A program made the translations under genes and the position numbers. The notes under the pieces were generated by a model that ran no database searches, had not been told where the DNA came from, and saw nothing but the letters and a program-made list of their open reading frames with translations. A stretch of 64,000 nt of DNA from Paenibacillus albicereus (GTDB taxonomy: Bacteria > Bacillota > Bacilli > Paenibacillales > Paenibacillaceae): NCBI RefSeq assembly GCF_012676905.1, contig NZ_CP051428.1:3620001-3684000 (forward strand). The letters are read 5' to 3'. This document shows positions 51,022 to 61,800 of this stretch, one piece after another. Numbering within the stretch: the stretch's first letter is position 1; every line of letters begins with the position of its first letter.

Positions 51022-51135
51022 AAGCTGCGCCTCATTCCAGCATAATCATCCGCGGACGGCGCGGCATGACCCGATGGAGCTATCGCCTGTGAAGAATTCC
51101 CGAACGATAGACGCCGCTGCGCCGGCCATCCGGCT

Positions 51136-52482
51136 CTAGCCGTCCATCAGCTGCATCGACAGGATCGCCTTGGCGGCGACGCCCCCGGCATCCGACAGCT
51201 GGATCTCGAGCTTGGCGTTCTTGCGGCTCAGCTCCAGCACGGCCGGCTCCAGCACGAGTTCGGCGTCGATCGCGACCGGACGGAAAAAGTAGGTCGTCAC
51301 GCTTTCGACCATATGGTCGCCTCGCCCGCTCTCCCGCACCATGCGCCGCGCCGCTTGCAGCATGAGCGTGGAGAGCACGCCTTCGGAAACGGTGCCCGGC
51401 ATGCCGGACATCTGGGCGGCGGCGACGCCGGCGTAGCGGAAGCCCTTGGCTGCGCCGCTCGGCTTGAAGCCGGCCAGGATGAGCTCGTCGAACGTCTCGC
51501 CGGAGTCGCCCTGGCGGCCGGTGATGCGCATCGCCTCCTGCACCTCCTGCCGCGTGATGACGCCGAGCAGCCGCCGATGCCGGTCGACGACCGGCAGCAG
51601 GTCGATGCCCTCGGCCGCCATCGTATGCGCGGCCGACGTCACCGTGATGTTGGGCGCGGCGGTGATCGGATGCCGGGTCATGAGCCGCTCCACCAGCGCG
51701 TCCGGCTCGGAGCCGGCGGCGTCCTTGGCGGTCATCATGCCGCTGACGCGCCCGCGCTCGTCGAGCACGGGGAAGCGGAAGCTCCCGGTCAGCCCGGCCA
51801 GCCGGTGGAAATCGGCCGCCGTATCGCCATGCTTCAGCACGTCGGCAGGACGGGCGAAGCTCATGATGTCTTCGATGAGGACGATCTTCTGCTTGATGAG
51901 GCGGTCATACATGGCGCGGTTGATCATCGAGGCGACGGTGAACGTATCATGGCGCGAGACAATGATCGGCAGCCCCCGCTCGTCCGCGAGCCGCTTGACC
52001 TCGGCGCTCGTATCGAAGCCGCCGGTGATGAGCACGCCCGCCCCCTGCTCGAGCGCGAGCCGGTGCGCCTCCTCGCGGTTGCCGACGATGAGCAGGCTGT
52101 CTTCATTAATATAGCGGAGCATCGCGTCGAGCTCCATCGCGCCGATGACGAACTTGTGCAGCGTCCGCTGCAAGCCGCCGGAGCCGCCGAGCAGCTGGCC
52201 CTCGACGATGTCGGCGACGTCGCCGAACGTCAGCCCTTCCAGCGAGCCGCGCCGGGAGCGGTGCACGCGGACGGTGCCGATTCTTTTTTTGGTCGCGACG
52301 ATGCCGAGCTCCTCGGCCTCCTTGATCGCCTTGTACGCGGTGCCTTCGCTGACGTCCAGCTCGCGGGCGATGCCGCGCACGGAGATGCGCGTGCCCGGCT
52401 CCAGCGCCTCGATGTGCCGGATCAGCTGCTCGTGCTTGGTCATCGTCTCGAGCGATGACGGGGGGTGGGTATCGGGTGGCAT
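51136..52482 (-). CDS. ytoI: YtoI-like protein: HTH, DRTGG, CBS pair and hot-dog domain
   Basis: A 448-aa multidomain regulator-like protein. Order: winged helix (GTRISVRGIARELDVSEGTAYKAIKEAEE, about 30-60), DRTGG-like domain (FVIGAMELDAMLRYI ... GVLITGGFDTSAEVKRLADERGLPIIV), two CBS motifs (FRFPVLDERGRVSGMMTAKDAAG and LMTRHPITAAPNITVTS ... DLLPVVDRHRRLLGVITRQEVQEA) and a C-terminal thioesterase-like hot-dog domain (YFFRPVAIDAELVLEP). This is the architecture of B. subtilis YtoI (about 439 aa). GGAAGGA supports ATG 52482; family alignment would suggest MTKHEQ at 52443. Ligand unknown, likely nucleotide. Confidence 0.87.
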   Translation of the reverse strand: MPPDTHPPSSLETMTKHEQLIRHIEALEPGTRISVRGIARELDVSEGTAYKAIKEAEELGIVATKKRIGTVRVHRSRRGSLEGLTFGDVADIVEGQLLGGSGGLQRTLHKFVIGAMELDAMLRYINEDSLLIVGNREEAHRLALEQGAGVLITGGFDTSAEVKRLADERGLPIIVSRHDTFTVASMINRAMYDRLIKQKIVLIEDIMSFARPADVLKHGDTAADFHRLAGLTGSFRFPVLDERGRVSGMMTAKDAAGSEPDALVERLMTRHPITAAPNITVTSAAHTMAAEGIDLLPVVDRHRRLLGVITRQEVQEAMRITGRQGDSGETFDELILAGFKPSGAAKGFRYAGVAAAQMSGMPGTVSEGVLSTLMLQAARRMVRESGRGDHMVESVTTYFFRPVAIDAELVLEPAVLELSRKNAKLEIQLSDAGGVAAKAILSMQLMDG

Positions 52483-52532
52483 GAGGAGTCCTTCCGCCTT
52501 TCCTTTCGCTGATGCTTCTTCTTGTACCCTTG

Positions 52533-52561
52533 ATTATAGCGAATTGAGCCGGCGCTGTCTT
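52533..52561 (-). promoter_or_regulatory. Sigma-A-type promoter for ytoI
   Basis: On the minus strand AAGACA (plus 52556-52561), 17-nt spacer and a perfect TATAAT (52533-52538), 50 nt before the ATG. Confidence 0.5.
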
Positions 52562-52640
52562 TTTTGCCGCTTCAGACGGGAGAACGAAGCTGCGGCGTTG
52601 AACTTAGGTAAGACAGCCACCAGATTGAACCCGAAAGGAG

Positions 52641-53726
52641 ATGCTCCCGATTCCAATCCGTCACCGCTCACTGCGAAAACCGCTGCTGCTGCTCACCGCC
52701 GGCATGATTTTCTTATGGACTCTGGCGCTCGCCCGCAGCGAGCTGTACGAGCGCCATGCTCCGATCCTCTCGACCGGGATGGCGCTCGATCTGATGCTTG
52801 TCATTCCTCTGCTGCTCCTGCTGGCTGCTGATCCACCCCGGCGATGGCTTCAGCGGAAGCATTTGACGACTGCTTCCCTGTCGGTGCTGGCCGGGTATTT
52901 GGCTTGCCGCTTGATCTTCGACCCGGTCCAGCAGCAGCGCATTGAATGGATCGGCTTCATCCTGCTTCCGCTTGAGCTGCTGCTTCTTGCTGCGCAAGCG
53001 GGTTGGCTCTTCTCCTGCCTCGTCCAGGCGCGGCGCGCGGCGCGGGAGCTCCGCCGCACCGAATCCGCGCTCGAAGCCATCCAGCAGGAGACGAGCCGCA
53101 AGCTCGGCCATGGACCGGTCGGCGCCTTCGCCGCCCACGAGCTGAGCGTCCTTTACCTGGCCTTCCTTTCCGGCAAAGACAAGCCCTCCATGGCAGACCA
53201 GCGAGAATCGGGGCTCTTTTCCGTCCACCGGCATTCCGGCCGCCTCGCTCTGACGATCACGCTCGGCTCGCTACTGATCGCGGAAGGCGCCGCGCTCCAC
53301 GTGCTCCTCCACTCCTTTTCACCGCTCGTCGCCTGGGCCGCCTCCGCAAGCAACCTCTATTTGCTGCTTCTGCTGCTGGCAGACTGGAAAGCGATGCGCC
53401 TCTGTCCCATTCAGATTTCGGACGACGAGCTTCACCTGCGCTGCGGTCTCCAGCTCAGCTGCAAGCTGGCTCCAGGGGATATTCGAACGGTCGAGCGAGT
53501 CCGCTTCATCGAGGACGATCCGGCGGCAAAAAAGTCGATCTTCTCGCCGCCCGGCGGCAACGTCAACGTGCTTATCCGATTCGCCCGTCCGATGCCAGCT
53601 TCAGGCTGGTTCGGCCGACCGTTCAATTACGAGCTCGCTTACTTGCACGTCGATGAGCCTGATTCCTTTATAGAGGCCTGTCGCCCGTTTCTCGCGCCGC
53701 CTGACAAAACGCCGACAAGCTTCTGA
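52641..53726 (+). CDS. Hypothetical membrane protein, 361 aa
   Basis: Not recognised. Predicted helices at about 14-32, 45-63 (GMALDLMLVIPLLLLLA), 74-92, 103-125, then a cytoplasmic-type linker (ARRAARELRRTESALEAIQQE), two more helices (LALTITLGSLLIAEGAALHVLLH, LYLLLLLLADW) and a C-terminal soluble PH-like region (ISDDELHLRCGLQLSCKLAPGDIRTVERV ... GNVNVLIRFA) that resembles bacterial PH domains. The ribosome site AAAGGAG abuts ATG 52641 with no spacer, so translation may begin a few codons later or be weak. Divergent from ytoI. Confidence 0.65.
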   Translation: MLPIPIRHRSLRKPLLLLTAGMIFLWTLALARSELYERHAPILSTGMALDLMLVIPLLLLLAADPPRRWLQRKHLTTASLSVLAGYLACRLIFDPVQQQRIEWIGFILLPLELLLLAAQAGWLFSCLVQARRAARELRRTESALEAIQQETSRKLGHGPVGAFAAHELSVLYLAFLSGKDKPSMADQRESGLFSVHRHSGRLALTITLGSLLIAEGAALHVLLHSFSPLVAWAASASNLYLLLLLLADWKAMRLCPIQISDDELHLRCGLQLSCKLAPGDIRTVERVRFIEDDPAAKKSIFSPPGGNVNVLIRFARPMPASGWFGRPFNYELAYLHVDEPDSFIEACRPFLAPPDKTPTSF

Positions 53727-53779
53727 GGGTAAACGGGCCTTAACGGCGTTTGACTTCAATCGCTCTTGCGCGCAGGAGC

Positions 53780-53825
53780 AAAAAAGCCTGGCCCCCCGCT
53801 TTTGGCGAGGGGCCAGGCTTTTTTT
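53780..53825. terminator. Bidirectional terminator between 52641-53726 and yjfB
   Basis: A 12-bp perfect stem (53784-53795 with 53809-53820), 13-nt loop, A run before and T run after. Confidence 0.9.
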
Positions 53826-53917
53826 GAACGGCCTGTCCCGTACATCCGGCTTGCTGCCGGCACCGGTTCGGAATCGGACCGTTCCATAACAGCGGACAGC
53901 CGGCGCCAGACCCGAGC

Positions 53918-54103
53918 CTAGACCTTGATGTCCAGGGAGCCCCCGAGCGTCGGATGCGGCGCCTGGCGGATCATCTCCGCCAGCTGCTGCCCCTGCTGCT
54001 CGAACATGTCCTTGGAGATGTTCATGACGCCGGTGCCGACCGCGAGCGCCAGCGCGTGCTGGGTCATCGCGGCCGAAGCGGCCAATCCTTGCGACACGCT
54101 CAT
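53918..54103 (-). CDS. yjfB: YjfB-family small protein
   Basis: A 61-aa protein matching the YjfB family, found in Bacillus/Paenibacillus and labelled a putative motility protein without known role. Visible pattern: AASAAMTQHALALAVGTGVMNISKDMFEQQGQQLAEMI, amphipathic and Met/Ala/Gln-rich. AGAGGAGG lies about 11 nt before ATG 54103. Monocistronic. Confidence 0.8.
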   Translation of the reverse strand: MSVSQGLAASAAMTQHALALAVGTGVMNISKDMFEQQGQQLAEMIRQAPHPTLGGSLDIKV

Positions 54104-54219
54104 GGACCGTCAGCCTCCTCTCGTCCGCCTCAAAGGCGGACTATGGAACATATCGGCTGAACGATCGCTTTTCGACACCTCGTCCGGCATGCTCCGCGCC
54201 GCCAGAAGCGCGCGGAGAC

Positions 54220-54492
54220 TCAGCCCCGCCCGGCCGAGCGCCTTCGAGCCGTAGCCTGCTCGCGGCTGAACGCCTGCTGCCGGCGGATCGCCGCGACCCG
54301 TCGGCGCTCCCGCTCGCGGTCGCTCGCCAGCGCGCGCACATTGGCCGCGATGACGAGCAGCGCGAGCGCCGACCAGAAGACGCCGAACACGGTCGCGGCC
54401 GTCCAGCCGCCGCTCAGCTCCAAGCGCGGCAGCGCATAGGCCAGCATGCCGATCGCGGCCAGCAGATAGATGCCGTGCTTCCACTTTCTCAT
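54220..54492 (-). CDS. Small two-helix membrane protein, 90 aa
   Basis: Unrecognised. KWKHGIYLLAAIGMLAYALPRL and AATVFGVFWSALALLVIAANVRAL are two membrane helices, followed by a strongly basic tail (SDRERERRRVAAIRRQQAF), probably cytoplasmic. GGGGAGG lies 9 nt before ATG 54492; the frame is open upstream but without another supported start. Possibly co-transcribed with yjfB (116-bp gap). Confidence 0.62.
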   Translation of the reverse strand: MRKWKHGIYLLAAIGMLAYALPRLELSGGWTAATVFGVFWSALALLVIAANVRALASDRERERRRVAAIRRQQAFSREQATARRRSAGRG

Positions 54493-54667
54493 CGCCTTGT
54501 TCCTCCCCTTGGCTTGTCTCTTCCACTCTATGCGGGCGGAGGGCAGAACATGACGGGACGCTAGGTGCGGACGACGAGCCAGGACGACAAGCGAGAGCGG
54601 CGCCGGAGGAGCAGGGAGACGAAAGGGTCGGAGAAGCCGGGTACGGTGAAGCGGAGAAGACAAAAAA

Positions 54668-54704
54668 GGCGGCCCGCTCCCCCCGGGCAGGGAGATGGGC
54701 CGCC
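54668..54704 (-). terminator. Terminator after the YheA-type gene
   Basis: Stem of 8 bp (54668-54675 with 54697-54704) plus an inner 5 bp, with TTTTTTG after it on the minus strand, 25 bp past the stop. Confidence 0.78.
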
Positions 54705-54728
54705 GTGCTTCCGGTTCCGGTCATTGGA

Positions 54729-55073
54729 TTACTCGGAAGAGAGAAGCAGGGACTGCAGGGAACTGCCGATGATGCGGTTGACGTCCTCGACGACGACAGA
54801 GAGGCGCTTTTCCGCCTCGAAATACTTTTGCACGAGCGGATTGAGGCTCAGCACCTCGTAGAGGCGGCTCATGCCCTCCAGCTCTTCGGCCGACGGCTCC
54901 TCGCCGCTCATCATCCGCTGCTGGAGGTCGACCTGCTTCTTTTGAAAATCGAACAGCATCCGGCGGGCGTCGGGATCGGCGTCGGCGGCGGCGCGAGCGG
55001 CGCGCATCGTCTTCGCCTCGTGGCTGTCCTCCAGAGCTTTGGCCAATTCGTAAGCTTTGTCGTATACGTTCAT
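54729..55073 (-). CDS. yheA: YheA/UPF0342 family protein (YlbF-like fold)
   Basis: A 114-aa helical protein of the YlbF/YmcA/YheA group, which in Bacillus includes RNase Y-associated factors; YheA itself has no assigned role. Recognisable: NVYDKAYELAKALEDS at the start, DARRMLFDFQKKQVDLQQRMMSGEEPS and LNPLVQKYFEAEKRLSVVVEDVNRII. ATG 55073 has GAGGGAG; a second start 7 codons upstream has no site. 63 bp after the protease gene. Confidence 0.83.
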   Translation of the reverse strand: MNVYDKAYELAKALEDSHEAKTMRAARAAADADPDARRMLFDFQKKQVDLQQRMMSGEEPSAEELEGMSRLYEVLSLNPLVQKYFEAEKRLSVVVEDVNRIIGSSLQSLLLSSE

Positions 55074-55136
55074 GGCTTCATCTCCCTCGATCATCGCTTA
55101 GCCCATCATACCACCCGTCCGCCCTGCGAGGCAAAA

Positions 55137-55823
55137 TCAGCTCCCCGCCCGCAAGCCGTCCGGCAGCAGCGCGTGCAGATCGGACATGCCTGCCGCCAGA
55201 TGGATGCCGGCCATCGTGCGCAGCGAGCCGGAAATGATGCCGGCCAGCCGGCCTTGCTCGTCCAGCACGGGACCGCCCGACATGCCGCTTGCGATGGCGG
55301 CGTCGATCAGCACGCGGCTGCGGCCGCTCACGACCGCGTCGGGACTGCTCACGATGCCCTGCGTCACGATCGGGGTCTGCTTGAGCGGATAGCCGATCGC
55401 ATAGACGGAATCGCCATGCTCCAGCTTCTCCGCGCGTCGGGCGACGAACGGGTAGCCGCCTCCCGCCTTCGGTGCAGGCAGCTCCAGCACGGCGACATCG
55501 GTGCGCTCGTCGTAGCGGACGACCTTCACCGGCGAGACGGCTCTGCCGTCAGCCAGCACGGCCTCCAGCTTCGCCGCTCCTTTGACGACATGATAGGCGG
55601 TCGCGGCGTCCCCTCTCGCGGAGAGGAGCACGCCGGTTCCCGTCGCGGCGACCGTGCCGTCCGGCCCGAGAGCCCTCAGGTAGAATACGGCGCCCGAGGC
55701 GAGCCGGTAGCTGTCGTCGGCCGCCAGCGGCGCCTGCCGCTCCGCCTGCGTCGTGCCTGCCGCGTACGGTCCCGCCGCCAGCACGGCGGCGAGGACCAGA
55801 GCGGCGATCCATCCTTTTTTCAT
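55137..55823 (-). CDS. Secreted trypsin-like serine protease (S1C/HtrA-like, no PDZ)
   Basis: A 228-aa exported protease. Signal peptide KKGWIAALVLAAVLAAGPYAAG; catalytic His in ATAYHVVKGAAK, Asp in RTDVAVLELP and Ser in ASGMSGGPVLDEQG; YAIGYPLKQTPIVTQGIVSS precedes it. Unlike HtrA it ends before any PDZ domain (LHALLPDGLRAGS) and has no membrane anchor. ATG 55823 with AAGGA upstream. It lies 58 bp after the giant SLH protein, and may act at the cell surface. Confidence 0.85.
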   Translation of the reverse strand: MKKGWIAALVLAAVLAAGPYAAGTTQAERQAPLAADDSYRLASGAVFYLRALGPDGTVAATGTGVLLSARGDAATAYHVVKGAAKLEAVLADGRAVSPVKVVRYDERTDVAVLELPAPKAGGGYPFVARRAEKLEHGDSVYAIGYPLKQTPIVTQGIVSSPDAVVSGRSRVLIDAAIASGMSGGPVLDEQGRLAGIISGSLRTMAGIHLAAGMSDLHALLPDGLRAGS

Positions 55824-55881
55824 TGCATGGCCATCCTTTCCTTGCTTGAACATGGCGTCGCTCTCCCGAGGGGAGAACGTT

Positions 55882-58800
55882 CTAGTCGCGGGCGGCCGCC
55901 ATGACGGCGGCGTACGCCCAGTGGCTCGGCGGCAGGTCCGCGTAGCGCGGCTCCGCCGGCGATCCTTGGATCGTGCCGGCCATCCGGTTCAGCAGCGTGA
56001 CCGCCTGCGCCCGCGTGAGCGGGCTGTTCGGGCGGAAGCTGCCGTCCGGGAAGCCTTGGATGAGGCCGGCGTCCGACAGGGCCGCGATGAAGCCGGCCGC
56101 CCAGTGCTTGCGCGCATCCTTCTGCTTCGGCATGCCGTCGCCGTCGACGTCGAGCTTGAGCGCCCGCGCGGCGATGACGGCGAACTCCGCGCGCGTCAGG
56201 CCGCGATCGCCGCCGAACGTTCCGTCCGGATACCCGCCGACGATGCCGGCGGAGGCGAAGAAGGCGACGAGCGGCTCGCTGCGGCCCGACTTGTCCGGGA
56301 AGGCGTTGTAAAGCTCTCCCTCCTCGCGGTCAAGCAGCGGCGCGAGCGCCTCGATCAGCTCGTAGCGGCTCATCGCGGCGTCCGGCTTGAACGTGCCGTC
56401 GTCGTAGCCGGAAGCGTAGCGCACCGTCGGCGCATCCTTCCGCAGGCTGTACAGAGCGGCGCCGACGTCGAACGTGTACGTCACGACGCGCTTGTCGCCT
56501 TCGACGAGCACTTTTACCGTCATGGAGCGCTGGAGCACCAGCTCGCCGGTGAAGCGAGGGCTGGACTCCGTCGGGTCGCTGCCGTCGGTCGTATAGCGGA
56601 TCCACTTGCCCTCCGGAGCGGTCAGGCGCAGGATGCTGCCGCGCGGCGCGCGCACGGCGGAAGGCTGCTCGCCGCCTAGAGCGGGCTTGCCGATGTTCGA
56701 CGCGACCGCAGGAGGAGGTTCGGGCGTCGGGGACGGGCTCGGCATGGCCGGGAAGAAGAACCCTCCTCCGCCGGATGGGGACGGCGTCGGGGACGGGGAC
56801 GGCGGCGGCAGAAGCTTCCACTCGCCGCTCATCGCCGGGCTATGCTCCTTGCCGAGCACGACAGCGATCGCCTTCAGCGTCGTCGTCTGCTTGAGCCCGA
56901 TCGGCGACGAGTAGACGGCCGAGCGCTCGCTCGGCTCGCTGCCGTCGAGCGTGTAGCGGATCGTTGCTCCCGGTTCGGCGGACAGGACGATCTCGACCTG
57001 TTCCTTGAATTCCCGATCGCCCGACACGACGCGCGGTGCGGCGGCCGCTTCCGGCCAGCGCAGCTCCGGCGCGTTCAGGACGAGCGAGCGGGAGAAGCCG
57101 CCCAGCTCGGCCTTCAGCTCGGCGCTGCCGCCGGCCAGCATGCGGCCGGAGCCGTCCTGGAGCCGGACGAGCGAGGCATCGGCGCTCCACAGGAGGCCGT
57201 CCGCCCGGCTGAGGCCGAAGCCTGCCGTCAGGCGATTGATCGTATCGCCGTCCGCCGGCATGACGGCTGCGGCGGCGAGGCGGGCAAGCCCGCTGTCCGA
57301 AGGCGCCGGGTAGAACCCGGCCGCCGCGCGCCATACGCTGCCGGACAGGCCGGACGGAAGCGCGCCGGACGTCAGCGTGGCGCCGTCCAGTCCGCCCTCC
57401 GTGCGGATCGAGCCTGCGGCATCGTAGTAAGCGACGCCGCGCTTGACCATCGGCTTGGCGAACGAGGCTCCGGCGATGCTGCCGCCGTCCGCGAGCTGGC
57501 CGGCGATGCCGCCGAAGTAGCTGCGGGCCGGCACGAGCGCGCCGCCAATCGAGGCGACCGCTTCGCCGCCTGCTACGGCGCGCTCGATCGCGCCCGCGCT
57601 ATGGCCGGCGATGCCGCCCGCCCATGCGCGCTCCGCGCCGTCCGCCGTCGTCCGGCCGGACGCCAGCGTGTCGGCGATGCGGCCGTCGTTGCGGCCGGCG
57701 GCGCCGCCGGCTGCGGCTTCGGAGCCGCTTGCCGCGGCGTTCGCCGAGCTGTACGAGCGCTCGATGGCGCCGCCTTCGGCGTTGGTGCCGACGAGGCCGC
57801 CGGCGCTTGCTTCGCTCCGCGCGAGGCCGGCCGAGCCGGACTCGGCGATGAGCCCGCGGTTGACGCCCGCGATGAGGCCTGCGCTCGCGCGGCCGCTGAC
57901 GGTGCCGTCCGCGGCCGCGCCGCGGATCTCGCCGCCGGCTGCGTTGACAGCGGCGAGGAGGCCGGCATGGCGGCCGGCTTTCACGCTCGCGCCGGCAAGC
58001 TTGATGTCGGAGAGGAGGCCGCGGTTGACGAGCACGAGCGCCGCATCGCCGGAGCCGCCGTCGGCGCGAAGGCCGATCAGCCGGTGGCCGTCGCCGGCGA
58101 GCTCGCCGTCGAACTGCTGCAGCGGCGTCCACGCGAATGCCGACAAGTCGATGTCGGCCGCGAGGCGCAGCTTGTCGCCCGAGCCCAGCGGCGAAGCCGT
58201 CGCCGAGCGGTCGAACAGCTTGAAGTAGGCGGCGCCGGTGTCATTGCTCAGCCGGACGTATCCATCGAGCTGCGCGCGGCTGCCGATGGCGATCTCTTCG
58301 CCTGCGACAAGCCGCAGGATCGACGGATCGTACGTGGCCGACCAGCTGCCCGACGTCCGCGGATCGCGAGCCTCGACCGCCGAGGCCGAAGCAGCCGCGC
58401 CTGCGTTGCGGCCGACGGCGGCGCCGCTGCCGCTGTACGCGGACGAGGCGATGCGGCCGTCGCGGAAGTTGTAGCCGACCAGCGCGCCTTTGTACGTGTC
58501 CGTGCCCTTGGCGCTGACATTCAGCTCCATCGCGGACGCGTACGCCTGCTCAATCCGGCCGTCATTGTAGCCGGCGAAGCCGCCGGTGTACGAGCGGGTC
58601 GTGCCGGTCAGGCCGGTCGTGGAGACTCGTTCCTGAAGCGCATGGGAGCGGAGCGCGCTGCCGCTGCGCTCGACGGCGGCCGCGAAGCCGCCCGTGCGCG
58701 TATCCTGGCCCGTATTGGCTACCGGACCGGCCGCGTAGCTGTCCTCGACCGCGAAGCGGTTGATGGAGCCGGCGAAGCCGCCCGCGTAGGAGCCGCGCTT

Positions 58801-61800
58801 GCCGGCAGCCGTCACCGCGCCGTCCGCGTAGGCGTAGCGGATCGAGCCGCTGCCGGCGCCGTTCTCGCCGAGCTGGCCGGCGAAGCCGCCGGCATACAGC
58901 GTCGTGTCGATGTTGGCGTCCGTCACGTCGACCGGGGTCGACGCGGAGCTGCGGGTGACGGCCAGGCGATCGCCTTGGCCGATCGCGCCGCCGACGTAAG
59001 CCGCCGGCAGACTCTCACCGATCGTCTGCGCCGTGCCGACGGCGATGCGCGCTCCGTCCTCGGCTGCGGCGAAGCTGTAATGGATCTCGCCGTCCAGCGC
59101 CCGGCCGACGAGGCCGCCGACGCGGTAGACGCCGCTGCCGGAGGCGTCGATGCCTCCGAACGCCTCGGCATGAACGAGGATGCCGCTGCTGAAGCCGGCG
59201 ATGCCGCCTGCGTCCAGCTCGCCCGCCGAGCCGGCGGCGATGCCGGCGCGGCTCTTCGATTCATAGATGGAAGCGCCTTGCAGCGCGCCGACGAGGCCGC
59301 CCGCTTGCAGCGCGGACTTGCCGCCGGCGGCTGTCAGCGCCAGCTTGCCTTCATAGCTCGCTTGATACAGGCCGCGATAAAGCGGGTAGAAGCCGCCGAA
59401 GCGGAGCTCCGCGTCGCGGTCCGACGCGCTCAGCTCGCCGGCGATGCCGCCAGCGGCCAGCTTGCCGGCCGAACCTGCGTCCAGCGCGGCGGAGATCGGT
59501 CCGGACGCCTGCGCGTCCTGGATCGTCGTCTCCGCCGCGCGGCCGACGATGCCGCCGGCATAGACGGCTTCCCCGCGCGCGTCGAGCGACGCGAGGGCGG
59601 CGCGCACGCCATGCATCGCGACGGCGTCCGCGCGGCCGATCAAGCCGCCCACCGCCGGTTGGAGCGAGCCGGCCGGAGCGGTCACGGCCAGCCCTTGGAC
59701 CGCCGCGCCTTCCACGTCCCACTCGGCGATGCCTCGGCCCTCTTTCTCGCCGATCAGCCCGCCGACGGAGCCGCCGCCAGTTACGCCGAGAGCGGATGGA
59801 TCCGCATCGGCATGGAGGCCGCTCAAGCGGTTGCCGGCTTCCGAACGGCCGATCAGGCCGCCGGCCGCCGCATCGCCGGCAGCGGCGCGCACGCCGCTGC
59901 CTTCCCCGAAGGCGACCGCCAGCTCCGACGCCGCTCCGTCCGCATAGCGTCCGAACAGGCCGCCCGCGAACGAGCCGGCTCCGGAAGCCTCGACGACGAG
60001 CCGCTTCAAATCCGCCTTCAGCTCCGAGGAGCTGCCGCTCTGGCGTCCCGCCAGGCCGCCCGCCGAAGCGCCGTCGCCGCTCGCGGAGATGCGGCTCGCC
60101 GCTTCGCCCGAAGCGGCGAAGCTCCAGCTGCCGGCCGCGATCGCGGAGACATTCTCGCCGGCGATGCCGCCAGCCGCTCCGCCCGCCGCCGCGCTCTCGA
60201 TCCGGCCGCCGGCGAGCTCGGCCCGCAGGCCGTCCGCCTCGCCCTCGTTGCGGCCGACGATGCCGCCGGCGACGGCGCCCGAGACGGCCGCTCCCTCTGG
60301 CAGCTTGAGCCGGATGTCCGCGATGCGGCCGTAATTGAGGCCGGCCAGCGCGCCCGCATAGGCCGAGCCCCGGACTTCCTTCGGCTCCAGCGCAAGGCCG
60401 GTTGCCGAAGCTTTCGCGCCGATGACGCCGAACAGCCCTCCGTTCGGTACCTCGCCGCTGACGGCGTAGCCGTCGATCAGATGGCCGCCGCCGATCAGGT
60501 CGCCCTGGAACGCCAGCGTCTCGCTGACGCCGATCGGGCTCCACTGGGCGGACTGCACGTGGATCGGTCCTTTGATCTCGATCGTCCGGCCCTCGAAGCT
60601 GAACGGCTCGACGCCGACCAGCGTGCCGTTGACGATGCCTGCCAGTCCCGCCAGCTCGGCTTCCGTGCCGATCTGGAACAGCGTCGCGTCCTTGTCGCGC
60701 AAGTACCAGTTCAGGTTGGCGTTGACGCTGCCGCCCGTGCCGCCGTCCCCGCCGCCGCTGCTTGCCGCGCGGTTCGCTTCCGGATACTGGTATTGGGCTC
60801 CCAGAGAGCCGTATTTCCAGGCGCTTGCGAAATCCCAGCCCGACAGCGCCGGAAACTCGCTGCGGTCGGCAAGGGTCGACGACAGGATCGTGCTCAGCCG
60901 TCCGAGCACGCTCAGCCAGCGGTACTCGCCGTCCGCGAAGTCGGGCAGGTCCTTGTTCAGGTTGAGCTTCTCGTCCTTGATGTAGTAGCTCTTGTACAGC
61001 AGCTCCTTGCTCGTATTGTCGTAGCGGCCGGCGAAGCCGCCGGCCAGCGCCGTCCCGCTCGCCGTCACCTCGGCGGCGGAATAGCTCGTCGAGATGCGGC
61101 CGGAAGCGATTCGCCCGGCGAAGCCGCCGGCGTACGAGCCGCTGCCCGTCGCCGTTACGCTCTTGGCGCTGTAGGCATTCTTGACTGAGCCTCCCGCGAG
61201 CTCGCCAAGCAGGCCGCCGGCCTGCGCGTAAGCGCCGGAAGCCGTCACCTTGGAGGCGGCGTAGGACTGCTCGACCGTGCCGCTGCTGCGGCCGGACAGG
61301 CCGCCGAGGAACACCGGCTGGCTGGCCGTGCCGAAGGCTTTGCTCGTCAGATCAAGGTCCGTATAGGAAGAGAGGATGCTGCCGGCGTTGTCGCCGACGA
61401 GGCCTCCGGCCAGCGTTCCCTGGCCCTCGATCGTCAGATTGGCGTTCGTGTACGTGTAGTAGAGCGTGCCCGTCGCCGCGTTGCGGCCGACAAAGCCGCC
61501 GACGACGGCGTTCGCGCCTTTGGAGGAGACCGGCAGCTTGTCCGTCACGCTGACGTTGGCGATCAGGCTCGCGTTCTCCCCGACGAGGCCGCCGACCGTC
61601 ATGCCCGGCGCGAGCGCCTGCACGGAGCCGGACACGCGGCTGTTGGCGATGACGCCGGCCGAGCTGGCCGGTGCGGCCGCCGGATCGCTCGCGCGCGCCT
61701 CGATCCGCGCCGCCATGCCGCCGGCAAGGCTGCCGGCTGCGGAGGCGTTGACCTTCAGCTGCATGCCGGTGAATACGGTATCGACGATCGCCGCCGGCTC

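Noticed and set aside
56842-61188. A 1,448-codon plus-strand open frame inside the SLH protein gene
   Set aside because: Antisense shadow of a repetitive GC-rich gene; composition is Arg/Ala/Asp-rich with no family features.
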